Positions 1 to 7,894 of a DNA stretch of 64,000 nt are shown here, one piece after another (the first letter of the stretch is position 1; each line of letters begins with the position of its first letter). This DNA comes from Notoacmeibacter sp. MSK16QG-6 (lineage in GTDB: Bacteria; Pseudomonadota; Alphaproteobacteria; Rhizobiales; Rhizobiaceae): positions 1,426,001 through 1,490,000 of the forward strand of contig NZ_JAMYXM010000001.1 in NCBI RefSeq assembly GCF_024158145.1, read 5' to 3'. The notes under the pieces are model-generated. The model searched no databases. It was not told the DNA's origin and worked only from the letters and a program-made list of their open reading frames with translations. The position numbers were made by a program, and so were the translations under genes.

Positions 1-1
1 G

Positions 2-304
2 GAATTTGCCGATATTTTCTACAATAATTGCTTCAAGAACGGCATTCTGCCCATCGTCGTTTCCGAAGAGGATCTGGAAAAGCTGATGGATGACGCCGAA
101 CGCGGCGCCAACGCCACGCTGACGGTCGATCTGGAAACACAGGAAGTCCGTGGACCCGATGGCGGAACGATCAATTTCGATATGGACCCGGATCGCAAGG
201 AGCGTCTCCTGAATGGTCTCGACGATATTGGCGAGACCCTGCAGAAGGAAGCGGCGATCAGCACGTTTGAAAGCGGGCTGGCGGATCGTCGACCCTGGGC
301 CTGA
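2..304 (+). CDS. leuD: 3-isopropylmalate dehydratase small subunit, C-terminal part (5' end off window)
   Basis: About 100 C-terminal residues are present; the frame is open from the first bases, so the gene starts before the window. The segment [14 protein letters not shown] at its beginning is the family hallmark of the LeuD swivelling domain, followed by the typical ending where substrate-specific loops give way to a short helical tail (LADRRPWA). LeuD pairs with LeuC to isomerise 2-isopropylmalate to 3-isopropylmalate in the cytoplasmic leucine pathway. leuB, which acts next, lies 2.5 kb downstream on the same strand, as is common in Hyphomicrobiales. Identity is firm despite truncation. 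Confidence 0.93.
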   Translation, partial: EFADIFYNNCFKNGILPIVVSEEDLEKLMDDAERGANATLTVDLETQEVRGPDGGTINFDMDPDRKERLLNGLDDIGETLQKEAAISTFESGLADRRPWA

Positions 305-331
305 GCGCCGCGCTCGACCTAACTATCTGTC

Positions 332-1105
332 TCAGTCGAAGCGACCATCGAGCGGCGGCTGGCCATTGCTTGCCGACAGGCCGCCATCAACCGGAAGCAG
401 GACGCCATTGACGTAGCGGGCATCGTCCGACACCAGAAAGGCGATAACGCTTGCGACCTCCTCGGGTTCGGCGGCGCGACCCATCGGAAGACGCTCGGCG
501 AAGCGTTGCATCAGCTCGGTTTTTTCCTCCATACCCTTCGTCATGGAGGTCTTGGTAAAGGACGGACAAACGGCGTTGACCCGCATTCCGCGGCTCGCCA
601 AATCCAGCGCCAATGCGCGTGTGTAGTTGGTCACAGCGCCTTTGCTGGCGTTATAGGGGCTCATGCCCCAGTCACCGCCTATTCCGGAAACCGAACTCGT
701 GTTCACGATGCAACCTCCCGTTTTCTCAAGATGGGGTATTGCGGCGCGGCAGGCGTAGAATATGCTGTCGACGTTGACTGACATGACTTTGCGCCAATCG
801 TCGGTCGCCGTCTCTTCCGGTGCGCCACCCAAACCCATTCCTGCATTGTTGACGAGGACGTCGATCTGGCCAAAGCACTCGATCGCCCGGCCGATCAAGG
901 CTTCGACCTGATCTTCTTTGGATACATCCGTCTGGACCGCGATAGCCCGGTCGCTGCCGATCCGATTCACCAGATCAGTCATCTCGGAACGGGCGGCCAG
1001 GACGAGATTGGCGCCCTCCCGCCCAAATCGCAAAGCGGTGGCCTCGCCGATACCGGATGAGGCCCCGGTCACGATGACAGTCTTGTTTTCGAATCGTTTT
1101 TGCAT
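332..1105 (-). CDS. SDR family NAD(P)-dependent oxidoreductase
   Basis: A classical short-chain dehydrogenase of 257 residues, the usual length. The cofactor-binding TGASSGIG lies at 13-20, NNAG at 86-89, and the catalytic set is S138, Y151 and K155 (YNASK). The C-terminal PVDGGLSAS segment is typical. After beta2 the sequence reads AAR, with no acidic residue at the usual NAD-selecting position, so NADP preference is possible but not certain. It lies convergent to leuD and points away from its neighbours. Substrate cannot be read from sequence; many such genes are annotated as glucose dehydrogenase or 3-oxoacyl reductase without proof. Confidence 0.88.
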   Translation of the reverse strand: MQKRFENKTVIVTGASSGIGEATALRFGREGANLVLAARSEMTDLVNRIGSDRAIAVQTDVSKEDQVEALIGRAIECFGQIDVLVNNAGMGLGGAPEETATDDWRKVMSVNVDSIFYACRAAIPHLEKTGGCIVNTSSVSGIGGDWGMSPYNASKGAVTNYTRALALDLASRGMRVNAVCPSFTKTSMTKGMEEKTELMQRFAERLPMGRAAEPEEVASVIAFLVSDDARYVNGVLLPVDGGLSASNGQPPLDGRFD

Positions 1106-1237
1106 TGTCCCACCTGTAAAGTCCGAGGCAGGCCAACGAGTGGTCCACAGAACAGTTCCAAGCTGGGTATCACGCTATTGGCGACGCAGGGCTTTTGCCG
1201 CTAAGGGTAGAATGACCAATTGCTTGTGGAGGCAAGG

Positions 1238-2290
1238 ATGCCACGGCGTCTGGCGCAAATCGCACTGATGGCTGCGATAGCTTCGATTGCTGCTCCAGCC
1301 GCGGCGCAAAAGGATGCTGACGTATCGAAAGAGGCGGACAGCGATGCGGCGCAAAAGAAGACAAAGCCCGCGAGCCTGGATTTGCCGGGCGAGCCGGTCA
1401 GCGCTGTTCCTTTCGCGAACGGGACGCTTTCTGTCCGGTCGATCGACGGGGAAAAGGCCGTATTCTTCAATGAAGGCGAGATCGCGCGCGATCTGTCAGC
1501 CCAGCTTCTTCGCCAGTTCAATGTGGGCGGCGCGCCGATAGCGATCTATGCGATGGGTGCAAATGCCGATTCGGCGGCACCCTGCAACGGATTTTTCGTG
1601 ATCGTCTGGCAAGATCCGAGCGGTACTGTCCGCGGCGGCACACCGCCATTCATCTGCGGTACGGACGAGCCGGCGGTCACCAGCAACGCCCTTTATTTCT
1701 TTTCCGATCGGATCGCGCCAGGCCAGGTCAACCCCATGGTGCGCTGGACGGCAGAAGGCGGTTTTGCGATCGCCGCCGATCTTGCCTTCGCGCCGGTCCC
1801 CGGCTCCGGCTGGGACCAGTTGCCGGACCGCGGTCTCTCGGTTCGCCAGCTTATGGAGAACGCCGCTGTTTACGGACAGGCGACGGCAGCGCTCGGCGAT
1901 CAGCTTTTCGGTGTCATCCAGGCTCTGGAAAATGGGAGAAAGGTCGCCAATCCTGAGCATGGCGTCCACGTGGCGCAGGGTTGCGCTCCGAACCAGTGCG
2001 ATCAGATTCAGGCTCTTGGCGTGATCGATGGTGTGCATCAAGGCACCTTTTTTGCGGCGCGCGTGAACGGCGAAATCGCACGGATCTGGCCGGAGCTGGA
2101 GCAATGGCCGCCCCGCGCCAAAGAGTTGTTCGTGCAATTCAAGGCCGGCGAAGACGTGGTCGCCGCCATTCCGCCCCTTGAAGACCGTGACGACAAACCC
2201 GAAAATCCCACGGATACGCTTCAAAAGTCCGAGAACAGCACTCCTCCGACCGAAGAGAGGGCTGGCGCTGAGGGAAATCCAAAACGATGA
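1238..2290 (+). CDS. exported protein of unknown function, coupled to a RidA gene
   Basis: The 350-residue product begins with a clear signal peptide (MPRRLAQIALMAAIASIAAP, cleavage near AAAQ). I chose the ATG at 1238 because GGAGG sits five bases upstream at 1228-1232; an in-frame TTG at 1220 has no such site. The mature protein has four cysteines that could form disulphides, no further membrane segment and a charged, low-complexity C-terminal tail rich in Pro, Glu and Asp. I recognise no catalytic motif. The stop overlaps the next gene's ATG (ATGA at 2287-2290), implying translational coupling with the RidA protein, although one product is exported and the other is probably cytoplasmic. Confidence 0.75.
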   Translation: MPRRLAQIALMAAIASIAAPAAAQKDADVSKEADSDAAQKKTKPASLDLPGEPVSAVPFANGTLSVRSIDGEKAVFFNEGEIARDLSAQLLRQFNVGGAPIAIYAMGANADSAAPCNGFFVIVWQDPSGTVRGGTPPFICGTDEPAVTSNALYFFSDRIAPGQVNPMVRWTAEGGFAIAADLAFAPVPGSGWDQLPDRGLSVRQLMENAAVYGQATAALGDQLFGVIQALENGRKVANPEHGVHVAQGCAPNQCDQIQALGVIDGVHQGTFFAARVNGEIARIWPELEQWPPRAKELFVQFKAGEDVVAAIPPLEDRDDKPENPTDTLQKSENSTPPTEERAGAEGNPKR

Positions 2291-2673
2291 CCGAACGACG
2301 GTTGATTTCCAGCGGATCGCCGTTTGAACAAACGGCAGGCTACAGTCGCGCTGTCGTAGCAGGCGAGATGGCCTTTGTCGCAGGCACCACCGGCTACGAT
2401 TACGCCACAATGGCGATGCCGGGCGATGTCGGCGCTCAGGCAGCGAACGCGCTCGCCACGATCGAAGGAGCGCTGATAGAAGCAGGTTTTGCGATGGCCG
2501 ATGTGGTGCGGGCGACCTACTACGTCACGGATATGGGCGATGTCGATGCGGTGTTTGCCGAAACGGGCCGGGTCTTCGCAACGATCCGTCCAGCAGCGAC
2601 GATTGTGGAGGTCTCGCGGTTCTTGAAATCAGAGATGAAAGTCGAGATCGAGGTCACGGCCAAAAAGCGCTGA
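2287..2673 (+). CDS. RidA/YjgF/Rid-family deaminase-like protein
   Basis: A 128-residue Rid-family protein, matching family length. The key Arg (R101 in the TIRPAAT segment) and the C-terminal glutamate strip KVEIEVTA (E120) that form the active cleft in RidA are present. RidA hydrolyses reactive enamine/imine intermediates such as 2-aminoacrylate; members of other Rid subgroups may differ. The ring segment VRATYYVTDM also fits. It starts within the stop codon of the exported protein gene and is followed 119 bases later by leuB. The branched-chain amino-acid surroundings suit a metabolite-repair role, but that is inference. Confidence 0.88.
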   Translation: MTERRLISSGSPFEQTAGYSRAVVAGEMAFVAGTTGYDYATMAMPGDVGAQAANALATIEGALIEAGFAMADVVRATYYVTDMGDVDAVFAETGRVFATIRPAATIVEVSRFLKSEMKVEIEVTAKKR

Positions 2674-2792
2674 CCGCCTGCCTCTCCCTTGCAGCCGATC
2701 CTTACCCGCGTTAGAGCCTGACACGCTTCAAAGGCATCTTTCCATTCCTTCGGCATTGGCCGACCCGCTCGAAATTTCAAGGATCATCGATC

Positions 2793-3902
2793 ATGACCAA
2801 GACGCTCTTTCTGTTGCCCGGCGACGGTATCGGCCCGGAAGCCATGGCCGAGGTCGAGAAACTGATCGATGCGATGAACGCCGATGAGAGCGCAGGTTTC
2901 GAGACGGATCGGGGCCTGGTCGGAGGATCGGCCTATGATGCGCATGGCGCCGCCATTTCCGAAGACGATATGGCAAAGGCCATGGCGGCGGACGCGGTGC
3001 TGTTCGGCGCGGTTGGCGGGCCGAAATGGGATGATGTGCCCTATGACGTCCGGCCCGAAGCAGGCCTCTTGCGGCTTCGCAAGGATATGGAGCTCTTTGC
3101 CAATCTGCGCCCGGCCATCTGTTATCCCGCCCTGGCGTCGGCATCCTCGCTGCGTCCGGAAGTGGTGGAAGGCCTGGATATTCTGATCGTCCGCGAACTG
3201 ACCGGCGGCGTCTATTTCGGCGAGCCCAAAGAGATTGTCGATCTCGGTAACGGTCAGAAGCGCGGTATCGACACGCAGGTCTACGACACGTTCGAGATCG
3301 AGCGCATTTCAGGCGTCGCCTTCGAACTGGCGCGGACGCGGAGCAATAAGGTCTGCTCCATGGAAAAGCGCAATGTGATGAAGAGCGGCGTGCTCTGGAA
3401 CGAGGTCGTCACTGCGACGCATAAGGCCAGATACTCCGACGTTGAACTTACTCACATGCTCGCCGATGCCGGTGGGATGCAGCTTGTCCGCTGGCCCAAG
3501 CAGTTTGACGTTATCGTCACCGATAATCTGTTCGGCGACATGCTCTCGGACGTCGCCGCCATGCTGACCGGTTCGCTCGGCATGCTGCCTTCGGCGTCAC
3601 TTGGGGCACCGGACGGCAAGACTGGCAAGCGCAAGGCGCTTTACGAGCCCGTGCACGGTTCTGCGCCTGACATTGCCGGGCAGGGCGCGGCCAATCCTAT
3701 CGCCATGATCGCTTCGTTCGCCATGTGTCTGCGCTACTCCTTCGAGATGGTCGAACAGGCCGATCGGGTAGAGAAGGCCATCGCGGCGGTGCTCGATAGC
3801 GGGATACGCACCGGGGACATTATGGCCGAGGGCGCGCGGCAGGTTGGCACCAGCGAGATGGGCGATGCCATTCTTGCCAAATATCGCGAACTGGCAGGCT
3901 GA
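2793..3902 (+). CDS. leuB: 3-isopropylmalate dehydrogenase
   Basis: The 369-residue protein oxidatively decarboxylates 3-isopropylmalate to 4-methyl-2-oxopentanoate with NAD in leucine synthesis. LPGDGIGPE at 8-16 opens the fold; substrate arginines fall in the [13 protein letters not shown] stretch (R96, R106) and at R134. Y141 and K192 are the expected catalytic pair, and acidic metal ligands lie at D249 and D253 within NLFGDMLSD. The C-terminal [14 protein letters not shown] loop is diagnostic. An AAGGA site lies about ten bases before the ATG. Its 3' end is only 14 bp from the convergent agt gene, with no obvious terminator between them. Confidence 0.97.
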   Translation: MTKTLFLLPGDGIGPEAMAEVEKLIDAMNADESAGFETDRGLVGGSAYDAHGAAISEDDMAKAMAADAVLFGAVGGPKWDDVPYDVRPEAGLLRLRKDMELFANLRPAICYPALASASSLRPEVVEGLDILIVRELTGGVYFGEPKEIVDLGNGQKRGIDTQVYDTFEIERISGVAFELARTRSNKVCSMEKRNVMKSGVLWNEVVTATHKARYSDVELTHMLADAGGMQLVRWPKQFDVIVTDNLFGDMLSDVAAMLTGSLGMLPSASLGAPDGKTGKRKALYEPVHGSAPDIAGQGAANPIAMIASFAMCLRYSFEMVEQADRVEKAIAAVLDSGIRTGDIMAEGARQVGTSEMGDAILAKYRELAG

Positions 3903-3916
3903 GCTTTTCGACGTGA

Positions 3917-4969
3917 TCAGGCCGTTATTGGCTGGACGGCGGGTGAGCCGAGAGGCGCCAGACCGGCTGGTACGAGCGTATCGAGGAAGATGTCGGTGCA
4001 GGCCCGCCAGCTAAAGGACTGCAGCACGTCGTCCGGCTCCACCCGGCTGAGCTTCAATGCAGCCAGCGCCGCTTTGCCGAGATCTTCGTCACAGACGCCA
4101 GCGGCGGGGCCTGCCTCCGCTAGGACATCGGCGGGGCCGGGAACGGGATAGGCCGCAACCGGCAGGCCGCTTGCCAAGGCTTCCAGCAGCACAAGGCCGA
4201 ACGTGTCGGTCCGGCTTGGAAAGACGAAAACATCGGCAGCAGCGAAATGGGCGGCGAGATCGATCCCGCTCTTCGCGCCCAGAAACACGGCGTTCGGAAA
4301 GCGGCGTTCCAGTTCTTTCCGTTGTGGACCGTCGCCGATGACAAGTTTCGTGCCAGGCAGGTCGAGCCCGAGAAAGGCTTCTATGTTCTTTTCCGTGGCA
4401 ACACGTCCCACGTTAAGAAAAATCGGACGGGGCAGGTCGAGCTCGATCGCCCGGTCGGGACGGAACAGCTCGCGGTCGACGCCGCGGGTCCAGACCTGAA
4501 GGTGCTCATAGCCCCGCTCCTTCAGATCAGCCGCAATGGAAGCTGTCGGTACAAGGGTTGCCGCGCCCCTGCCATGAAACCGCTTCAAGACAGCGTGGCT
4601 CAGGCGGATCGGAACGGGCAGGCGCGCGCGTAGATATTCCGGAAAGCGGGTATGGTAGGCGCTGGTGTAGCGCCAGCCATTGCGCAGGCAGGCCCGGCGC
4701 ATGGCGCGGCCGACCGGTCCTTCGGTCACGATATGGATATGGTCGGGGCGAATATCGCGCGCGATCTTTTCCATCGCGCCCGATGTGGCAAAGGCGAGTG
4801 GAATTTCCGGATAAGAGGGCAGGGCCACGCTGCGGAAGCGGGACGGACCGACGCTCTCGACCCGATGGCCGGCTGCGCGGAGGCATTCGGCAACAATTCC
4901 CATCGTCCGCACCACGCCATTGATCTGTGGCGGTGCAGCGTCGGTCGCAATCAGAATGGTTTGGCTCAT
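3917..4969 (-). CDS. agt: GT4-family diacylglycerol glycosyltransferase (Agt type), lipid remodelling
   Basis: A 350-residue GT-B glycosyltransferase. Visible features are the N-terminal loop NGVVRT (17-22), TRGVD (161-165), the donor-domain NVGRV...EKN block (186-195), GDGP (212-215) and the nucleotide-sugar site TDTFGLVLLEAL (254-265). The start is at 4969, where ATG overlaps the plcP stop as TGATG; an upstream in-frame extension would run inside plcP and is rejected. In Agrobacterium and marine alphaproteobacteria, Agt beside PlcP makes monoglucosyl- or glucuronosyl-diacylglycerol to replace phospholipids under phosphate shortage. The family fit plus operon partner and Pho box support that role; the sugar donor cannot be told from sequence. 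A general mannosyltransferase annotation is the alternative. Confidence 0.85.
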   Translation of the reverse strand: MSQTILIATDAAPPQINGVVRTMGIVAECLRAAGHRVESVGPSRFRSVALPSYPEIPLAFATSGAMEKIARDIRPDHIHIVTEGPVGRAMRRACLRNGWRYTSAYHTRFPEYLRARLPVPIRLSHAVLKRFHGRGAATLVPTASIAADLKERGYEHLQVWTRGVDRELFRPDRAIELDLPRPIFLNVGRVATEKNIEAFLGLDLPGTKLVIGDGPQRKELERRFPNAVFLGAKSGIDLAAHFAAADVFVFPSRTDTFGLVLLEALASGLPVAAYPVPGPADVLAEAGPAAGVCDEDLGKAALAALKLSRVEPDDVLQSFSWRACTDIFLDTLVPAGLAPLGSPAVQPITA

Positions 4970-5799
4970 CAGGCGGCTTGCGCCTTCTGCGTCTTCGGCG
5001 CGGGAAGCGCGCGAAGATCGGCCGCACGGCCTTTCGCTTCTCTTTCTGCCAGAATATCCATCCACCGAATGAGTTCGAGGCGACCGTCGAAATGCTCGAC
5101 GATTGCCGTGCAGCTTTCTACCCAATCGCCTGTGTTCACATAGGTCACATCGCCGTCGATGGTCTCAATCGCGGCGTGATGGATATGGCCGCAGATTACG
5201 CCGTCCAGACCCTGTTTTCTGGCTTCGGCGGCGAGGGTCTTCTCGAAAGAGCCGATGAAGTTGACCGCGCGTTTCACCCGCAGCTTCGCCCACGCCGAAA
5301 ACGACCAGTAAGGCAGACCGAAGGCGCGACGGATCATGGCGATGAAGCGGTTCAGATTGATTGCGGCCACATAAGCCCAATCGCCCAGATGGGCGAGGAG
5401 CCTGGCATTCATAACCACCACGTCGAACTGGTCGCCGTGAATGACCAGCAGGCGACGCCCATCCGCCGTCTCGTGTATTGTCCGGTCGATCACTTCGATG
5501 CCGCCGAAATGCAGCCCCTGGAAGTCGCGCGCGAACTCGTCGTGATTGCCCGGCACGTAGACCATCTCGACGCCCTTGCGCGCCTGTCGCAGCAGCTTCT
5601 GAACGACATCGTTGTGGCTTTGAGGCCAATGCCAATGGCGCTTCAGTTTCCATCCATCGACGATATCGCCGACGAGAACGATCTTCTCGGCCTGATGCTC
5701 GCGCAGAAAATCGAGCAGGGCCGTGGCGTTGGACGCCTTGGCACCAAGATGAATGTCGGAAAGAAAGAGCGTTCGGACTTTTCTGGATGTCTCGCTCAT
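4969..5799 (-). CDS. plcP: PlcP-type phospholipase C (calcineurin-like metallophosphoesterase)
   Basis: The 276-residue protein has the complete metallophosphoesterase set: D15/H17 (SDIHLG), D45 (GDIVDGW), N85-H86 (PGNHDE), H121 (IHGDQFD) and H205/H207 (GHIHHA). Such proteins are often named UDP-2,3-diacylglucosamine hydrolase, but the family resembles PlcP of Sinorhizobium meliloti, which cleaves phosphatidylcholine to diacylglycerol and phosphocholine during phosphate starvation. Three local facts favour PlcP over LpxH: direct translational coupling to an Agt-type glycosyltransferase that would use diacylglycerol, a PhoB-type promoter upstream, and no lipid A genes nearby. It is expected to act in the cytoplasm on the inner membrane. 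Confidence 0.86.
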   Translation of the reverse strand: MSETSRKVRTLFLSDIHLGAKASNATALLDFLREHQAEKIVLVGDIVDGWKLKRHWHWPQSHNDVVQKLLRQARKGVEMVYVPGNHDEFARDFQGLHFGGIEVIDRTIHETADGRRLLVIHGDQFDVVVMNARLLAHLGDWAYVAAINLNRFIAMIRRAFGLPYWSFSAWAKLRVKRAVNFIGSFEKTLAAEARKQGLDGVICGHIHHAAIETIDGDVTYVNTGDWVESCTAIVEHFDGRLELIRWMDILAEREAKGRAADLRALPAPKTQKAQAA

Positions 5800-5837
5800 G
5801 GCGGGCGACGTCCCTTGCCGTCTGACAGTGCCCTCCC

Positions 5838-5869
5838 ACTATGCGCTTCGCGTAACAGTCCGATGACAA
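5838..5869 (-). promoter_or_regulatory. Pho box and -10 element driving plcP-agt
   Basis: On the minus strand 5869-5852 reads TTGTCATCGGACTGTTAC. Against the tandem 7-mer consensus CTGTCAT-N4-CTGTCAT, the first half-site matches 6 of 7 and the second 5 of 7, with exact 11-bp spacing. Eight bases further downstream lies CATAGT (5843-5838), a plausible -10 hexamer at the distance usual for PhoB-activated promoters, where the box replaces the -35. The box ends 52 bp before the plcP ATG. Binding by PhoB is inferred from sequence only. Confidence 0.72.
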
Positions 5870-6003
5870 CGGGTGTGTGCGAAGGTTTCGACTGCGAGCC
5901 GTCCACAGCTCAAACATTTCAGCAGGATGGCTGCCTCAACGTAAGGCCAATTGACAAAGAGCGGTCCCGGCCGCTTGTCTTTCCGCGAAACGGGAGGTTC
6001 ATC

Positions 6004-6429
6004 ATGCAGGATACGATACAACCGAAAGAAGATCAGCGGCTGGAAGGCACCTATCGCTCATCCGACGATTATTGGTGGAGCGGGCGGATAGCCGGGTCAG
6101 ATGGCCGGTCTTACCGCTTCCAGCACAGCGATCTCGTCTCGAATGAAACCGCCTATCAGTCCGGCGAACGGGTGACGTTCGTGCCAGAAGGACAGTTCGC
6201 CCGCGAAATTCGGCGCGCCGGAGAGCGCATTCGACCTTTCCGCATCGATACTCCGCCAACTCCCGAAGAGACACGGACCGAGGCTTCAACTGCCGCCCCG
6301 CGAGCGTCGACGCCAGGCACCGTGCTCCATGCCGGTGAGCCGGCGCCATCATCATCCAGGGCGTGGTGGATGTGGCCGCTTCTTATCGGCATCGGCGTCG
6401 GACTATTCTATGTGTACAGCCTTCAATAG
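6004..6429 (+). CDS. small protein with cold-shock-like OB domain and C-terminal membrane anchor
   Basis: The ATG at 6004 is preceded by GGGAGG (5992-5997) at ideal spacing. A much longer open frame runs through plcP upstream but is not coding. The 141-residue product starts with a segment (about 13-70) whose pattern G-x-Y...W-x-G-x-I...DG-x-x-Y-x-F-x-x-S-D-L...G-E-x-V-x-F resembles a cold-shock/OB fold. It continues with a Pro/Thr/Ala-rich linker (80-118) and ends with one transmembrane helix (about 121-139). The domain reading is my pattern judgement, not a search result. If correct, it is a membrane-tethered nucleic-acid-binding protein. It is divergent from plcP, so the shared intergenic region may serve both. 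Confidence 0.7.
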   Translation: MQDTIQPKEDQRLEGTYRSSDDYWWSGRIAGSDGRSYRFQHSDLVSNETAYQSGERVTFVPEGQFAREIRRAGERIRPFRIDTPPTPEETRTEASTAAPRASTPGTVLHAGEPAPSSSRAWWMWPLLIGIGVGLFYVYSLQ

Positions 6430-6494
6430 GTCGCGGCTGCTTATTGAGGCTGGCGGCAATTGACCTTGCGGTGCGACGCGATCAAACTCACAGG

Positions 6495-7256
6495 ATGATG
6501 AGGACGCTGTTGCCCGCCCGTATTCACCGCCTCTTTCTTACGGCTTTGTCGGTCGCGACGCTCTGCGTCCATCCGGCTCAGAGCCAGTCAGCGATGCGGG
6601 TGCTGGAGCTCTTCACATCGGAAGCATGCCGGGCCTGCCTGCGCGCCGATGCGTTGCTGGATCGGGAAGCGCGCATGCCACGCACCGTCGCGATCGCGTG
6701 GCACGTGGATTACTGGAATATGCGCGGCTGGAGCGATCCGCTTAGTCAGCCTGCCGCTTCGCAGCGCCAATATGGCTATCGCGACGCCTTTGGTTTGACG
6801 GGCGTTTTCACACCGCAGGTGGTGGTCAATGGCGTCGCCAGCATGGCGGCGGGAAAGCGCTCGCTGGTTGAGGAGGCGTTACCGCAAAGCGACGTCGCGA
6901 CGTTGCCGATAAAGGTGGAGCGCCTGCCGGATTCGGTGATGATCGGATTGCCGGAAAGGGCCGACATGAGCGGCGATGTGCGGGTGCTGCTTCTCCTGAC
7001 TCGACCTGACCGTCTCCGGTACATCTCCGGCGGTGACAATGCGGGGCGCAGTTCGCTTTCGGTCAATGTCGTGGCTGAATTGCGCACGCTGCAGCGTTGG
7101 CGCGGCGAAGCCCAGCAGATCGAGTTGCCCCGGTCGGATATAGAAGTGCATGGCGGCGACAGTTTTCTTCTGATCCAGCGCTTCGACGGGCTCGGTCGCC
7201 CGCGTGCGATTATCGGCGCCGAGCGTCTGCTTGGCGAGAAAATTGTCAGCGGCTAG
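6495..7256 (+). CDS. DUF1223 family exported thiol-motif protein
   Basis: The 253-residue protein has an N-terminal signal (about 1-30, ending near AQSQS), then the DUF1223 hallmark ELFTSEACRACLRAD with a CxxC pair at C45 and C48, and the second hallmark HVDYW at 70-74. The family looks like a thioredoxin-fold relative; many members have CSSC and a following CPPAD, while here the pair is CRAC. Function is not established. Start is one of two adjacent ATGs (6495 or 6498); the site upstream is weak (CAGG). It lies 65 bp after the OB/anchor gene. Confidence 0.87.
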   Translation: MMRTLLPARIHRLFLTALSVATLCVHPAQSQSAMRVLELFTSEACRACLRADALLDREARMPRTVAIAWHVDYWNMRGWSDPLSQPAASQRQYGYRDAFGLTGVFTPQVVVNGVASMAAGKRSLVEEALPQSDVATLPIKVERLPDSVMIGLPERADMSGDVRVLLLLTRPDRLRYISGGDNAGRSSLSVNVVAELRTLQRWRGEAQQIELPRSDIEVHGGDSFLLIQRFDGLGRPRAIIGAERLLGEKIVSG

Positions 7257-7333
7257 TCCTGGATGGTTTATTGACGCTTGCATAGAAGCATTCGCGCCGC
7301 CAATCTGCATCTCATGAGCAAGAAGGTTCACGT

Positions 7334-7708
7334 ATGAGTCAGCCCAAACCATCGGGCAATCTCGTCGATCTGGGGGCGCATCGCCGGGACCGAAACGGCT
7401 CGGTCGAGCCGGATATCACCTTTCACCGAAGCGAACTTGAGCGAATTCTCAATCTCTACAGTTTCATGGTGGCGGCCGGGGAATGGCGTGATTACGCCAT
7501 CGATTTCATGACAGATTGCGCGGTTTTCTCGGTCTACCGCCGGGCGCGCGAAGTGCCGCTGTATCAGATCGTCAAAGAGCCAAAGCGTGCTCGCCGGCAG
7601 GGCGAATGGAGCGTGGTAACGGGCGAAGGCCAAGTGCTGAAGCGTGGCCACGATCTCGCTCTGGTGCTGCGGGTCTTTGACCGCCAACTGAAAATCGTCC
7701 GCGATTAG
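7334..7708 (+). CDS. DUF2794 domain protein
   Basis: A 124-residue cytoplasmic protein typical of alphaproteobacteria. The recognisable core runs from FHRSELERIL (about 30) through MVAAGEWRDYAIDF and AVFSVYRRAREVPLYQI to VLKRGHDLALVLRV. The first 25 residues are polar and probably flexible. No catalytic residues or known activity are recorded for the family. It is preceded by GAAGG about eight bases before the ATG and is followed by a conspicuous set of inverted repeats before the convergent acetyltransferase gene. Confidence 0.87.
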   Translation: MSQPKPSGNLVDLGAHRRDRNGSVEPDITFHRSELERILNLYSFMVAAGEWRDYAIDFMTDCAVFSVYRRAREVPLYQIVKEPKRARRQGEWSVVTGEGQVLKRGHDLALVLRVFDRQLKIVRD

Positions 7709-7810
7709 CGCCGGACAAATGTCAGGCTAAGCCATCACGCCTGTTCACGAAAGTTTGTTTGAAACTGACGAATCGGAAGATGACGCCGTTCGGCTGAGGC
7801 GTTAATGTGC

Positions 7811-7886
7811 GGCTGCTGACGCGTAAGCGAATACGCTTTCGAACAGCAGCCTCCAGTATGATACGCCCCCTTTCGTACTGGAGGCT
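7811..7886. repeat. nested, mutually exclusive inverted repeats between convergent genes
   Basis: Three perfect dyads are packed here: GGCTGCTG (7811-7818) with CAGCAGCC (7844-7851), enclosing GCGTA/TACGC (7821-7825/7832-7836); then AGCCTCCAGTA (7848-7858) with TACTGGAGGCT (7876-7886). The last two stems share bases 7848-7851, so they compete. No T-run follows on either strand, so it is not a standard intrinsic terminator. It sits between the stops of two convergent genes, where a transcript end or a small RNA could be placed. No open frame of note crosses it. Confidence 0.55.
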
Positions 7887-7894
7887 AGTTCGCA

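Noticed and set aside
5821-5829. Third Pho half-site (CTGTCAG on the minus strand)
   Set aside because: It is 41 bp from the first half-site, not a multiple of 11, so out of phase with the box.
4927-6003. Long plus-strand open frame continuous with the OB/anchor gene
   Set aside because: It lies opposite plcP and agt, which carry full catalytic motifs; the ribosome site supports a start at 6004 only.
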